From NCBI RefSeq assembly GCF_004303025.1, contig NZ_PJQW01000010.1, positions 83,048-147,047 of the forward strand: a DNA stretch of 64,000 bases. The letters are read 5' to 3'. The translations under genes were made by a program, and so were the position numbers. The DNA comes from Flavobacterium sp. J27. GTDB taxonomy: Bacteria > Bacteroidota > Bacteroidia > Flavobacteriales > Flavobacteriaceae. A model generated the notes under the pieces. The model worked only from the letters and a program-made list of their open reading frames with translations. It searched no databases and was not told the origin of the DNA. The first letter of the stretch is position 1. Each line of letters begins with the position of its first letter. Positions 1 through 8,937 of this stretch are shown here, piece by piece.

Positions 1-2
1 CA

Positions 3-422
3 GCAATTAATGCTTCTTTATATGGAGGTACAAGAGTGAGTTATGAAATTGCAGAAGACGATGAATTGCCGCATCATTTAACTAGTAAATTGTGGAATCA
101 ACCCATTGGTTTGTTGATAACCGCTTGTATTACATTGGTTTTAACCAATACATTAAACTTAGAAAGTATTTCTACAGATGGAAGTGTTGGCTTTTTACTC
201 ATCTTTGCGATAGTCAACTGGGTAGCTTTTCGCAAAGCTCAAGTAATTAACGGAAACCCATACATTGCTGTTATTGGATGTGTATTATGTAGTTTGGCAG
301 CAGTTGTATTAATTATCCAACAAGCACAAAGTAATCTTACAGGAATTTTGGTTTCGTTAGGATTAATAGGCATTTGCTTTTTGGGCGAATTCATTTATAA
401 AAAACAAGAAGTTACGCACTAA
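3..422 (+). CDS. APC-superfamily amino acid permease, C-terminal part (5' cut by window edge)
   Basis: The reading frame is open to the left edge, so this is the end of a longer gene; the GTG at 36 is an internal codon. The first residues (AINASLYGGTRVSYEIAEDD, then ELP) match the conserved cytoplasmic loop of APC amino-acid permeases, where an Ala-Ile-Asn-Ala stretch is followed by a Gly-rich Arg-Val-Tyr segment. Four hydrophobic segments follow, at roughly codons 35-53, 60-80, 87-108 and 112-133, and the protein ends in a short basic tail (KKQEVTH). The role inferred from the family is cation- or exchange-driven uptake of amino acids across the inner membrane; substrate cannot be told. The next gene starts 3 bases after the stop, suggesting one transcript. 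Confidence 0.75.
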   Translation, partial: AINASLYGGTRVSYEIAEDDELPHHLTSKLWNQPIGLLITACITLVLTNTLNLESISTDGSVGFLLIFAIVNWVAFRKAQVINGNPYIAVIGCVLCSLAAVVLIIQQAQSNLTGILVSLGLIGICFLGEFIYKKQEVTH

Positions 423-425
423 TTT

Positions 426-983
426 ATGCATTCAGAAAAATATATTTATTGCTTGGAAGGTGTTTCAGATGTAGACAACCCACGTCCAACAGCCATATTA
501 CCAGCATTGGAAAATTTAGCTTTTCAATATGGAATTACTAATATTTATAAAACTTGCGATACTATTGAAGGATTAGAAGAAAGTTTAAGTTTACTACTTT
601 ATGAAGATAGAAACTTTAAAGATTACTCAATTTTATATTTGGTTTTCGATGGAGAAGGCAATCGCATTGAATTAGATGATTATTATTATACTTTGGAAGA
701 AATAGCTGAGTTTTTTGAAGGCAAACTCACAGGGAAGATTATTCATTTTGCTAATCTCATGCGATTAGACTTAGATGAAGAAGGAGCTCAATACTTTTTA
801 GATGTTACCGGAGCCAAAGCCATTTCTGGGTATAGTAAGCGCGTTCCTGTTTTAAGTACGGTGTTAGATAATATCTATTTTGCCTTATGTCAAGAATATG
901 ACGACGTGATTACTTTAGTAGAAACTTTATATGAAAAACAGTATGGGCTTTGTACCACCATGGGATTTTTATTGTATTACTAA
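426..983 (+). CDS. Uncharacterised 185-aa acidic protein
   Basis: I do not recognise a family with certainty. The 185-residue protein is acidic, has no signal peptide and no membrane segment, so it is probably cytoplasmic. A hydrophobic strand (ILYLVFDGEG) is followed by an acidic tyrosine-rich loop (ELDDYYYTLEE), a helix and a second hydrophobic strand (KIIHFANLMRLDL), an alternating alpha/beta arrangement loosely like a caspase/CHAT-type Rossmann core, but no catalytic His-Cys pair can be assigned with confidence. It begins three bases after the permease stop and is probably co-transcribed. An AT-rich gap of about 110 bases with a new promoter separates it from the next gene. Confidence 0.7.
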   Translation: MHSEKYIYCLEGVSDVDNPRPTAILPALENLAFQYGITNIYKTCDTIEGLEESLSLLLYEDRNFKDYSILYLVFDGEGNRIELDDYYYTLEEIAEFFEGKLTGKIIHFANLMRLDLDEEGAQYFLDVTGAKAISGYSKRVPVLSTVLDNIYFALCQEYDDVITLVETLYEKQYGLCTTMGFLLYY

Positions 984-1092
984 ATTTTTGAAGCTATTTT
1001 GGAATAGTATCCAGTTTTTTAAAAATGTAGGGCTTAATAGTTAACAAATTACTAATTCTCTATATCTGAAAGATTTTTCCTCAAATAAGTAG

Positions 1093-1100
1093 TACCTTTG
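1093..1100 (+). promoter_or_regulatory. Bacteroidota -7 box TACCTTTG
   Basis: An exact match to the TAnnTTTG -7 consensus of the primary sigma factor in this phylum. No clear TTG -33 box stands 20 bases upstream. Transcription would begin near 1107, which makes the ATG at 1126 a more natural start for the following gene than the ATG at 1114. Confidence 0.55.
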
Positions 1101-1125
1101 TTGCTCCCAAAGGATGCAATATACT

Positions 1126-1953
1126 ATGAACGAAAACCAGAATGTGAAAGTAATTGTAACCGATTTAGACGGTACATTACTCAATGCAGCACACGCAATT
1201 TCAGACTACACCAAAACAATTTTTCAAGAATTATACAAACAAGGATATACCATTGTAGTAGCTACAGGACGTCATCATAAAGACGCTATGCAAATTACAG
1301 ATCATTTAGAAATACCAGTCTATTTGGTAACTTCAAACGGTGCCCGAATTCACACACCAGACAAGGCGTTATATTATGCTTTTGATATCCAAAGCGAAGC
1401 CATTCAAAGTATACTCTCACTCGATATTGATGCAACGATTACTACTGTTTTGTTTAAAGAGGAGTATTGGTTAACCAATAAACAAAACGAAAAGCTCAAC
1501 AGTTTTCAAAAAGAATTACATTATCCGCCACAAATTGTAGATTTCAAACAAGTTTCTGATTTAAGTGGAATAAAACTTCTTTTTGTAGATGAAGATCATC
1601 ATAAATTAGTACAGTTAGACCAACAGATTAGAGACCAACAACCATCATCTTTTGAAACTTGTTTTAGTTTGCCTATCTGTCTTGAATTAATGGATAAAAG
1701 CATTGATAAAAGCTATGCCATTGCAAAAATTCTAGAAAAAGAAAACAGTACGTTTCAGCAAACAGTTTGTTTTGGAGACGGTTTTAATGATGAAAAAATG
1801 TTATCCCAAGCCTACAAAGGACTTATCATGAATAATGCGCAACAAACCTTAAAAGATAAATTGCCTCATTTAGAAATAATCGGTAACCATCATGAAGATG
1901 CTGTAGCTAGTTATTTGGAGACTAATTTGTTAAATTTAGTCGAAAAGCTATAA
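1126..1953 (+). CDS. Cof-type HAD-IIB phosphatase
   Basis: A haloacid-dehalogenase phosphatase of the Cof/YidA/YigL type, about 275 aa, the usual length. HAD motif I is visible as VTDLDGTLL near the N terminus (nucleophile Asp and acid/base Asp), motif II as TSNGA, and motif III/IV as FGDGFNDEKML. Between them lies the alpha/beta cap of type IIB enzymes. Relatives dephosphorylate sugar phosphates, pyridoxal phosphate or flavin mononucleotide; the substrate here cannot be read from sequence. The frame also has an in-phase ATG at 1114, but the TACCTTTG box at 1093-1100 and the way relatives begin just before the VKVIVTDLDGT strand favour 1126. It converges on the retron operon, with only 16 bases between the stop codons and no obvious terminator. 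Confidence 0.9.
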   Translation: MNENQNVKVIVTDLDGTLLNAAHAISDYTKTIFQELYKQGYTIVVATGRHHKDAMQITDHLEIPVYLVTSNGARIHTPDKALYYAFDIQSEAIQSILSLDIDATITTVLFKEEYWLTNKQNEKLNSFQKELHYPPQIVDFKQVSDLSGIKLLFVDEDHHKLVQLDQQIRDQQPSSFETCFSLPICLELMDKSIDKSYAIAKILEKENSTFQQTVCFGDGFNDEKMLSQAYKGLIMNNAQQTLKDKLPHLEIIGNHHEDAVASYLETNLLNLVEKL

Positions 1954-1969
1954 TGTATACCTTACAAAT

Positions 1970-3625
1970 TTAGACTTTAGACTTTTCTTTTAATTTATTC
2001 ATTTCCATTCGCAACGCTAAAAGATGTTCACAAGGTCCTTTTCGTAATCCGTTGGCTAAGAAATAATGACAACTACAAGAACCACTAATCATTCGGTTGT
2101 CTTTATCAATTTGTGCTTCAGTTTGAAAAGTAGCTCGTTGCTCTTTTATTTTAGCGGCAAGATGTAAAATAGCGTCTTTTACTTCTACTTTCACAGAAAA
2201 AGGGTGTTCCTGAAGTAATCGATTGGCTTTTTCTTCTTGTTCACTTGCAAAACGTAAGGATGCCATCGGTAAGGGTTTTTGAGAAAGTTCACGAACTCTG
2301 TACATTCTTTTATGTAAATCATAAACCACTCTTCCAGCTTGTGTATAAGCAGCTAAAGAAGATGCCACTACGTCTGTTGTAAGTCCTAAATTCTTTGCAA
2401 TAGCATCTGGAGTACCTAGCCAGTCTTTTTTCAAAGTATTAAAAATTTGTTCCTGGGTTTTTTGATCGACTGTAGTTCTGGGTGCCATCAGGTCAAAATT
2501 CCCAGATTGACTCCAATCGTTGGCTGTCCATCCCGATAATCCTAACGTAAAAGTCATATCTCCTAAATCGGCAATAAAGAAAGAAGGTAATCCATTTCCT
2601 AAAAGATGAACTGTAAAACGATTAGCAATAGGTAGCAAACGCTCTAAGATGTGTAAACGACGCCTTCCCCAAATGCGGATGGTTTGTTCTTGTGAACCAG
2701 TATAAGGAGAACGGTAAAAAGTAAAAATCTCGTGCCAAGGTTCAAATAAAACCTGTACGGGTTGCCCTGGTTTTAAAATGAAACGCAAAGCTCTTGGTCC
2801 TTTTTGTTCTTTAAAACGTCTTAAATAAGAACATAAAAGATACATATCTTGCGGGTGCAAATCAAAGGTAACTGCTGGCAATGTCATGGCAGAACTTACC
2901 TGTAAAAAACCTCTTACCCAAGAGTCTGGTAAATCAATTTTTACTTCTTTGTATTCTTCTTCATTCGTAGTGCGTGTTTCAAAACCACTAGGATCAATAG
3001 CAAAGGAAGTTTCTTTATAATCTCTAATTTTTTGGAACTCATTATAAAGCGATTGCGAATAATCAATATTAGTGGTACCGCAAGCAAAAGTATCTATTTG
3101 CGTAAAAACATTATAATTACAACTCAATTTCCCATATGAAGATTCATCTTGGCTAAAACATTCAAAAAAAACTTCATCAGGATGTACAGTAATCACGGGG
3201 TCCAAAACAAACCAAGCGTCTCTATCTTTTTGATATAAATAATCAAAATAGGCCTTTTTAGCTTTGTTAAAAGGACCTAATATTCTGTCTTTCTCTTTAT
3301 AAACCGTTTGTAATTCCTCTTTTATTTGAGCAATTCGCTCGCGTGTTACCTCTAATTGATTTTCAGCAATATAATCGGAAAGCCAAATAGACTCTTGTTC
3401 TTTTAACCATTGCATATAAGCTTCACGGTCTTTGGGAACAAAACGCAAATCAGACACCACCACATCATGCAACGCTGAAATAGCTTCTCTAAAAGTCAAT
3501 TTCTTATGTAATTTCCCTACAAAGAAGGTAGGATCTCTTTGAACATCCGGTGCAAATTGTATGCCTACCGAATTAGTATCAGTGGCAACTTTAGAATTTC
3601 CTTTGTATTTATAATCAAAAATCAT
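1970..3625 (-). CDS. Retron-associated winged-helix/SWIM zinc-finger protein
   Basis: Third gene of the retron operon, 551 aa. The C terminus holds a SWIM zinc finger, C517-x-C519 then C532-x-H534, within SGSCSCHYFLANGLRKGPCE. Before it, around residues 390-455, a winged-helix-like stretch (EQIFNTLKKDWLGTPDAIAK, then NLGLTTDVVASSL) would bind nucleic acid. The N-terminal 380 residues are of unknown fold, with a charged helical segment around 85-125. It starts 7 bases after the WGR/HEAT gene ends, so both are translated from one mRNA. A winged-helix-SWIM protein together with an armadillo/HEAT-type protein and a retron RT is the composition I recall for type XIII retrons; the type number is from memory. 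Inferred role: effector or effector partner in anti-phage defence. Confidence 0.85.
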   Translation of the reverse strand: MIFDYKYKGNSKVATDTNSVGIQFAPDVQRDPTFFVGKLHKKLTFREAISALHDVVVSDLRFVPKDREAYMQWLKEQESIWLSDYIAENQLEVTRERIAQIKEELQTVYKEKDRILGPFNKAKKAYFDYLYQKDRDAWFVLDPVITVHPDEVFFECFSQDESSYGKLSCNYNVFTQIDTFACGTTNIDYSQSLYNEFQKIRDYKETSFAIDPSGFETRTTNEEEYKEVKIDLPDSWVRGFLQVSSAMTLPAVTFDLHPQDMYLLCSYLRRFKEQKGPRALRFILKPGQPVQVLFEPWHEIFTFYRSPYTGSQEQTIRIWGRRRLHILERLLPIANRFTVHLLGNGLPSFFIADLGDMTFTLGLSGWTANDWSQSGNFDLMAPRTTVDQKTQEQIFNTLKKDWLGTPDAIAKNLGLTTDVVASSLAAYTQAGRVVYDLHKRMYRVRELSQKPLPMASLRFASEQEEKANRLLQEHPFSVKVEVKDAILHLAAKIKEQRATFQTEAQIDKDNRMISGSCSCHYFLANGLRKGPCEHLLALRMEMNKLKEKSKV

Positions 3626-3631
3626 GACAGT

Positions 3632-6600
3632 CTAAGAATTTAATATTAAACAAGAATCCAAATGAGGATACTGATCTTGTATTTGGCTTAAAGCCAAAAT
3701 AAATCGGGCTTTATCTTGCAAAGCGGTTGTGGCAGATAAATAAGAAAATAAGCCATTAACATACTGTGCAATAACTTCGTTTTGTAATGCTTCAGTAGTT
3801 AAAAAGTCGAGAACACGTTCTTTGGTAATCCTTCCTTTATGCACCCGAAACAATACCGAACGGAAATAATAATCTAAAGCAACGATTCGTTCGGGTTGCT
3901 GACTAGCATATTCTTTCAATAAATTGGAAACATATAATTGAATCACTTCACTTGGATGTTGCGACAGTTGAATTAAATACTGATGTCCTTGTGCATCACT
4001 AAAATAACGCATCACTAATTGCTTTCCAAACTGCATCACATCGGGTCTTACCGAATCAACCAAACTAATTAATGTTTCTGTTGTCCAATCTGAAGCTTCA
4101 AATTGTGTACTGAAAAATTCAAATGCAAATTGTCTGCTGTCTTCCCATTTGGCATCTACTAAACTAAGCGCTTTCTCCTTTTCAGATTTTACTTTGGCCA
4201 CATGATTCGTGTAAAATTGCCATACCCATTGACGAACTACTAGCAGTTCGCTATCTGCCAAAGCTAAAATTTGTCTCCAGGTAAATTCAGAAGTTCTCGA
4301 ATAACGATACAACCACGAAGCGGCTGCCACCTGAATATCTCTGTAATTAGCAAAAAGCATTGGTAACAAATAATTAGGTTCCAATTGATCTAAATGCGTT
4401 TCATAAGGTTCTAATAGAGATAAAATATAAGCGTGACTTCCTTCAAATTGAGGTTTGCTAATTAAAACGTGTACTAGTTGAATCCAAGTACTTTGTAATT
4501 GGGAAGCTAAATAATCCTGTAATCCTAATTGTACAACGGTAGCTACAATAGTTTTATTAGAGTGTGTAAGTAATAACAAAATAGTGTTCCAATGTTTAGC
4601 CACTTCTGTAGGAGGAACTTTTAGTAATAACTCCATACCAATAGCTTGCACTTCAGGTAAGGTATGCTGTGCAAAATCGACACAAAGCGAGACTGGAATG
4701 GTTTCTTGTGCTGCTTTTAAGGCGATAATTTCACTAGCCAAAAGCGCATTCATAGGTAAAGAAGCTTCTAATAAATAACTTACAATTTTTGGGTGAACCA
4801 AAGCAAGTTGGTTACCAGCAATCACTTTTAAACGTTGGATAACGTGTTTTGCTAACACATTATTTGTAGGTGTATTTTCAAATACAATAAGCGACTCAAT
4901 CGTTTTTTCAACTACTGTTTTAGCTGTAGCATCGTTTACAGTTAGAGTGTTAAGTAAGGTTATAATCCAATCGTGTAACGTGGCTTGCGAATTTAGAATA
5001 AGCGCAATTAGCGCATCTGCTTCTTTAAAATAAGTAGTCTTGTTATTTTCAACTTGTTCTTTTGCCCAATCCAAGGTAGGTTGGTGCGTAACCTCTAATA
5101 AACGAAGTAATAAAGAATTGTTTTTAGTAAACTCCTCTTTACGAGTGGTTAATAATTCGTAACCAAAACGCTGTGGTATTTCAAAAGAATGCTGTAAAAG
5201 ACGAACCACATGTTCCAACGAAAACTTGACTTTGATAGCTTCATAATCAGGGTGAACTTGTAAGCCTTCTATCGCAAATTGATGGATGATATCCATTTTT
5301 GCATCCATTAATAATTGAACATACGCTTGTGGATAAGCATCCCAATGTTCTGGAAAAAGCTCTTTTCTGGTTACTTCCACCTTTTCAGGTTCTGGAGTAG
5401 GAGTTGTTATAGGAGCAGGAGCTACAGGTTCCTTCTTGCTGAAGAAACTTTTTAAAGTACTAAGCAATCCTTTTTCTTCCTTTTTATCTGTGTTTTGTGC
5501 CGTACCATTATAAGGTCTTACATCTGCTGCATTATAATACCAACGGTCACTAATTTCATAAGTTTTATTGTGAATGAGTTCTAGTTTATTAGTTACCGTT
5601 CGATTTGGGTCATTACCATACAAAATACCAGACAATAAATAACATTTTGAGCAGGCTGCATATTCAATAGTGGTAAAAAGATACTGTCTTACATCATATA
5701 AATACTGTCCATAGGAAGGTGTTTCTGTATATTTTGCAGTATAATCGTCCATGGTATATTGTAGCAATTGTTGAACCGCAAGAGAAAGATACGTTTTCCC
5801 ATCTGTTTTTTCTCCTAATTGGGTAAGATAACTCATGCTATTTTGTTGAAAATAGAACTTCGTATGATTTGAAAAACCAATAGCACTAGTAGCACCTCGC
5901 AATTCTTTCCCTACATTTACCCTTTTGTTTAAACTGGCAATATATTGATGTGTAGGATACCCATCTGGATCTAAAGAGGCAGTTCTAGAAAACATAGGTT
6001 TTTCCTTTTCTAAGCGATAAGAAAGCAAGGCTAACGTTTTATAATCTTGGCGCACCTGAGCCAATTTGTATAAACTACGAATGGTTTTAAAATAAGGAGG
6101 GCGGAAAGGAATTGTTTGTAAAAGTGTTTGTATGCCTTCAGACCATTGCAGATTAAACGAATGCAACAAATAAAAAGGAACAAAACCTTCTAAAGCAATG
6201 TCTTGTTCTACTTGTATGGTATAAAATGAAAAAATGGCAGCCGTATTTCCTTCCGTAATTACCTCTTGTAAGGTTTCAGGTAGCAAAGAGAAACATTTGG
6301 CTTTCATTTCATTCAAAATAGCTTCCTCTTCGGTTAATTGGAACAAAGCTTCATAAGCGAACCAACGCACATGGTCTTTTAATTTCAGTTGTAAGGCAGT
6401 GGTTTTAAAAAACAGAACGGCTTCCTTTGCCTTCAATTGTAATAATGCCCAAACAGAAGCATACAATTGAAAAGTATCTCCTTTGTGGGCTAACTTTAAA
6501 ATATAAGGTATCGCTTTTTCAATCCCTAGTTCACCTGCTTTCCAAATCACACGAGATGTTTTCCAAGACGTTTTAAAAGAGTTTGTGCCTTCTAGAGCAT

Positions 6601-6919
6601 CTTGTAAACGCAATAAAATGCGTCCTTCCGTTGAGGTAGTATCAATATGTTCCAAAATAGGAAGCGCAATAGTTACTTCAGCTTCCGTTTGATATCCTTT
6701 GGCTCTTTTTTCATATTCAAGTTTACCAAATATTTTTTCTGCATCAGCTAAGGCTACACTAGCAGGCGTTTTAGTACCTTCTTTTAAAGCATTGCCTCGT
6801 CTACCATAACGAAAGTTAACTACATATTCCCCATTAGTTAGTTCACATAAATCTATTTCATAAACTTTATCTGAATTGCCTTCACGGAAAAATAATTTAC
6901 ATTGTTGAATGAGTTTCAT
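3632..6919 (-). CDS. Retron-associated WGR-domain, HEAT/armadillo-repeat protein
   Basis: A 1095-aa protein and the second gene of the retron operon. Residues about 3-80 form a WGR domain (FFREGNSDKVYEIDL, then VNFRYGRRGNALKEG), with Tyr in place of the namesake Trp; WGR domains in PARPs and MolR-type proteins contact nucleic acid. Most of the remainder consists of paired amphipathic helices typical of HEAT/ARM solenoids, first around 110-330 and again around 560-1080. A charged, proline-rich linker (EPVAPAPITTPTPEPEKVEV) separates the halves near 490-520. No enzymatic motif is seen. In tripartite retrons the accessory proteins are held inactive by the RT-msDNA complex; by inference this is the large scaffold or sensor. 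It lies 56 bases after the RT stop and 6 before the SWIM gene. Confidence 0.85.
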   Translation of the reverse strand: MKLIQQCKLFFREGNSDKVYEIDLCELTNGEYVVNFRYGRRGNALKEGTKTPASVALADAEKIFGKLEYEKRAKGYQTEAEVTIALPILEHIDTTSTEGRILLRLQDALEGTNSFKTSWKTSRVIWKAGELGIEKAIPYILKLAHKGDTFQLYASVWALLQLKAKEAVLFFKTTALQLKLKDHVRWFAYEALFQLTEEEAILNEMKAKCFSLLPETLQEVITEGNTAAIFSFYTIQVEQDIALEGFVPFYLLHSFNLQWSEGIQTLLQTIPFRPPYFKTIRSLYKLAQVRQDYKTLALLSYRLEKEKPMFSRTASLDPDGYPTHQYIASLNKRVNVGKELRGATSAIGFSNHTKFYFQQNSMSYLTQLGEKTDGKTYLSLAVQQLLQYTMDDYTAKYTETPSYGQYLYDVRQYLFTTIEYAACSKCYLLSGILYGNDPNRTVTNKLELIHNKTYEISDRWYYNAADVRPYNGTAQNTDKKEEKGLLSTLKSFFSKKEPVAPAPITTPTPEPEKVEVTRKELFPEHWDAYPQAYVQLLMDAKMDIIHQFAIEGLQVHPDYEAIKVKFSLEHVVRLLQHSFEIPQRFGYELLTTRKEEFTKNNSLLLRLLEVTHQPTLDWAKEQVENNKTTYFKEADALIALILNSQATLHDWIITLLNTLTVNDATAKTVVEKTIESLIVFENTPTNNVLAKHVIQRLKVIAGNQLALVHPKIVSYLLEASLPMNALLASEIIALKAAQETIPVSLCVDFAQHTLPEVQAIGMELLLKVPPTEVAKHWNTILLLLTHSNKTIVATVVQLGLQDYLASQLQSTWIQLVHVLISKPQFEGSHAYILSLLEPYETHLDQLEPNYLLPMLFANYRDIQVAAASWLYRYSRTSEFTWRQILALADSELLVVRQWVWQFYTNHVAKVKSEKEKALSLVDAKWEDSRQFAFEFFSTQFEASDWTTETLISLVDSVRPDVMQFGKQLVMRYFSDAQGHQYLIQLSQHPSEVIQLYVSNLLKEYASQQPERIVALDYYFRSVLFRVHKGRITKERVLDFLTTEALQNEVIAQYVNGLFSYLSATTALQDKARFILALSQIQDQYPHLDSCLILNS

Positions 6920-6975
6920 ATATAGTTTAATTTTCGTTATTTTTTATAGTATAAGATATTGATAGCGTACACCCT

Positions 6976-8490
6976 TTAAAAGGTAGTCCACCAGTTTGTT
7001 GTGTCTTCTTCATTTGCCTTGCTATTATTTTCAGGAACAATGGTTTTCTCTTCTGTAACCGGTTGAGGTACGGGTTGTACTTCTGTAGGAGGAGGTGTGC
7101 CATGTATAGCCACAATGTCTTCTAATTGCTTGCGAAACACAAGAGCTTTTTCAGGAGCAACCATATGTACAAACAAAATGTAGCCTTCAATAGCGGCATA
7201 TACATTATTGGATTTTCCCCACTGTTTATCTTGCCATCCCTTGTTTTTAATCTGATGCAATAAAGCTCTAAATTGTCTTAATCTATTGCGGTCGATGTTT
7301 GGTTTTTCATTAACAACTACGCCTGTTACCTTTTGTTGTCGCGATTGCTTCATTACATGTACTTTATCAGGATGAACGGTAAAGTCTTCACTAGTACTAA
7401 TTTTTTTAGCAAAATGGAGTAGGGCAGCAATGTCTTTATCCGTAGCGGTATGAGATGAAAAAGTAAGATCATCGGCATAACGCGTGTAGGTAAAACCATA
7501 TCGTTTAGCCAAACCTTTCATACGCTTGTCTAATTTATACGCAATTAAATTACTAATGGCCGGACTTGCAGGCGAACCTTGAGGAAGGACTCGGTTTCCT
7601 TGTTGTACATAATACAAGACATTATCTAATGTAACCTGTTTTGTTTCAGCTTGTGTACATAGCAAAGCCAAAATAGAAGCTATTTGTTCAGAATAGCCTA
7701 ACGTAGAAAATAAACCTTTCACTCTTTTATAATGCACACTAGGGAAAAAATCTTTTAAATCTATATTCACCACCACCGCTTTACCTATGTGTGGTTGCGC
7801 ATTACTTACAATTGAACGCTTACTTGTAAAACCATGCACCTCATCTTGAAGTGCTATTTTAGATAGAATGGAAGTTAGAATCCAGTTTTGTAGTTTTTTT
7901 AATCCCTTTTTAGGTGCTGCAATTTTTCTTTTGCCACCCGATTTTTTGGCAATTTCAAAAGTATAATAGTGAGAGGTAAGACTTACTGGTCTATGATAGG
8001 CCCAATAGGTTAGCATCTTAGTAGAAATACCCATGGCATCGGCAAGTTGGGCAACCGTATCAAAATACGGAAGATTATATTGTGCTAAAAGCGTACCATT
8101 ACTAGCAGTAGGTTGTAAGCCTTTAGAAACACCTTCCCCCAGATAGATAATTTCAGTCGTTCTTAAAGCTTCCCATCGTGCGGCTTTCTCTTGTTTTTCT
8201 TTTGCTCTTTTTTCTTTGGTTTCCTCACGCTTTGCCTTTGCTTTTTGCATGCGTTGCTTATGAATTTCTTTCAGCAACAATTCTTGATTTTGAAACTTAC
8301 GTTCTTTAGCTACTAAAGTACTCAACTCCTGTTGTAGCGAGGCTTCTTTTTCTATTAGCGTTTCTTCGAGAGTAGGTTGCCCTTTGGATTTCCAAAAACC
8401 CAAACGTTTCATTTCTTCTAGAATATAACTGTCTTTAGAACTCGATTTGATACGGTCATAAAGCTGTTGTCTTGTAAGTTGTTCAGACAT
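6976..8490 (-). CDS. Retron reverse transcriptase
   Basis: 504-aa reverse transcriptase. Both retron signatures are present: NAxxH as NAQPH at 230-234 (region X) and VTG at 388-390 (region Y). The polymerase core shows VNIDLKDFFPSV (first Asp, D244), QGSPASPAISNL at 304-315 and the catalytic YADD at 338-341. Residues 40-110 form a long charged coiled coil, and the last 40 residues are a Pro/Thr-rich tail. The open frame extends to 8646, but those codons run through two palindromes, so I place the start at the ATG of MSEQLTRQQL, immediately after the folded leader. It would synthesise msDNA from the upstream RNA. The operon order RT, WGR/HEAT, WH-SWIM indicates a defence retron rather than a group II intron or DGR. 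Confidence 0.95.
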   Translation of the reverse strand: MSEQLTRQQLYDRIKSSSKDSYILEEMKRLGFWKSKGQPTLEETLIEKEASLQQELSTLVAKERKFQNQELLLKEIHKQRMQKAKAKREETKEKRAKEKQEKAARWEALRTTEIIYLGEGVSKGLQPTASNGTLLAQYNLPYFDTVAQLADAMGISTKMLTYWAYHRPVSLTSHYYTFEIAKKSGGKRKIAAPKKGLKKLQNWILTSILSKIALQDEVHGFTSKRSIVSNAQPHIGKAVVVNIDLKDFFPSVHYKRVKGLFSTLGYSEQIASILALLCTQAETKQVTLDNVLYYVQQGNRVLPQGSPASPAISNLIAYKLDKRMKGLAKRYGFTYTRYADDLTFSSHTATDKDIAALLHFAKKISTSEDFTVHPDKVHVMKQSRQQKVTGVVVNEKPNIDRNRLRQFRALLHQIKNKGWQDKQWGKSNNVYAAIEGYILFVHMVAPEKALVFRKQLEDIVAIHGTPPPTEVQPVPQPVTEEKTIVPENNSKANEEDTTNWWTTF

Positions 8491-8663
8491 ATTTAACGTG
8501 TTAAAAATGAAAAGTCCTATTTTTAATAGATTTAAAAATAGGACTTCGTTAAATCCTTCGTATTTTCTAAGGACTATATCTATCAACTCCAGAGAATACG
8601 CACTAGTAGTGCATTTTATCTCTCGGAGAAGGAACCGAAAATGCACTACTAGTGCGTATTCTC
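8491..8663 (-). ncRNA. Candidate retron msr-msd RNA / structured leader
   Basis: The 173 bases directly before the RT start are highly structured. On the minus strand the region opens with a perfect 26-bp inverted repeat (8638-8663 with 8592-8617) around a 20-base loop. A small tcctt/aagga hairpin follows, then a perfect 15-bp hairpin (8512-8526 with 8532-8546). That hairpin is enclosed by an 8-bp pair, ATTTAACG/CGTTAAAT (8547-8554 with 8491-8498), ending exactly at the RT ATG. A near-consensus -7 box at 8668-8675 would start transcription at the base of the first hairpin. Retron ncRNAs lie just upstream of the RT, so this is the natural candidate. I cannot assign the msr/msd boundary, the branching G or the a1/a2 arms, and the longest stem being 5' is unusual. 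Confidence 0.55.
8592..8663. repeat. Perfect 26-bp inverted repeat with 20-base loop
   Basis: Left arm 8592-8617 is the exact reverse complement of right arm 8638-8663. The arms include the self-complementary core ACTAGT. With no mismatch over 26 bp this is the strongest hairpin in the window and lies where a retron RNA is expected. Confidence 0.9.
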
Positions 8664-8667
8664 ACCC

Positions 8668-8700
8668 TAAAGATAGTATGTAGTGATGTGTGAAATACAA
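8668..8700 (-). promoter_or_regulatory. Candidate promoter of the retron RNA and operon
   Basis: On the minus strand TATCTTTA (7 of 8 bases of TAnnTTTG) lies at 8668-8675 and a TTG at 8698-8700, 22 bases upstream, slightly longer than the usual 19-20. Initiation about 6 bases downstream would coincide with the start of the 26-bp hairpin. The 8701-8880 stretch beyond holds no gene that I can see. Confidence 0.4.
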
Positions 8701-8879
8701 TTTCTACTTGATGACGAAACATCATCTTTTTCTTTTACAAGAAAAGCAAGGTATTTAACTATAACAAATATGCTATCTTTTTTTAGATAATCCAAAAAGC
8801 AAAACCGTTTTTTCCATTTTTTAACACAATAAAAATATGGTTTTTATATTGCTATTTGTCTAACTAACTGAAAGCCAAT

Positions 8880-8937
8880 TTTTAATTTTCAGTTTTTAGT
8901 TTTTAATTTTTAGTTTTTAATTTTTAGTTTTTAGTTT
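8880..8937. repeat. Low-complexity tandem repeat (14-bp AAAAACTAAAAATT-like unit)
   Basis: Short tandem copies made only of A, T and a single C/G per unit. The array runs into the stop codon of the downstream minus-strand gene at 8931, so it supplies that stop. It could act as a flexible 3' region; no hairpin terminator is evident. Confidence 0.6.

Noticed and set aside
1098..1280. Short alternative frame at the start of the HAD gene
   Set aside because: It overlaps the HAD motif I region in another frame, has an odd composition, and lacks conservation features.
6976..8490. Group II intron or diversity-generating retroelement RT
   Set aside because: NAxxH and VTG motifs and the accessory genes are retron features; there is no maturase domain, template repeat or variable-region partner.
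8491..8646. N-terminal extension of the RT to 8646 (52 extra residues)
   Set aside because: The added codons run through two palindromes of the likely retron RNA; the ATG at 8490 follows the structure and starts a normal coiled-coil N terminus.
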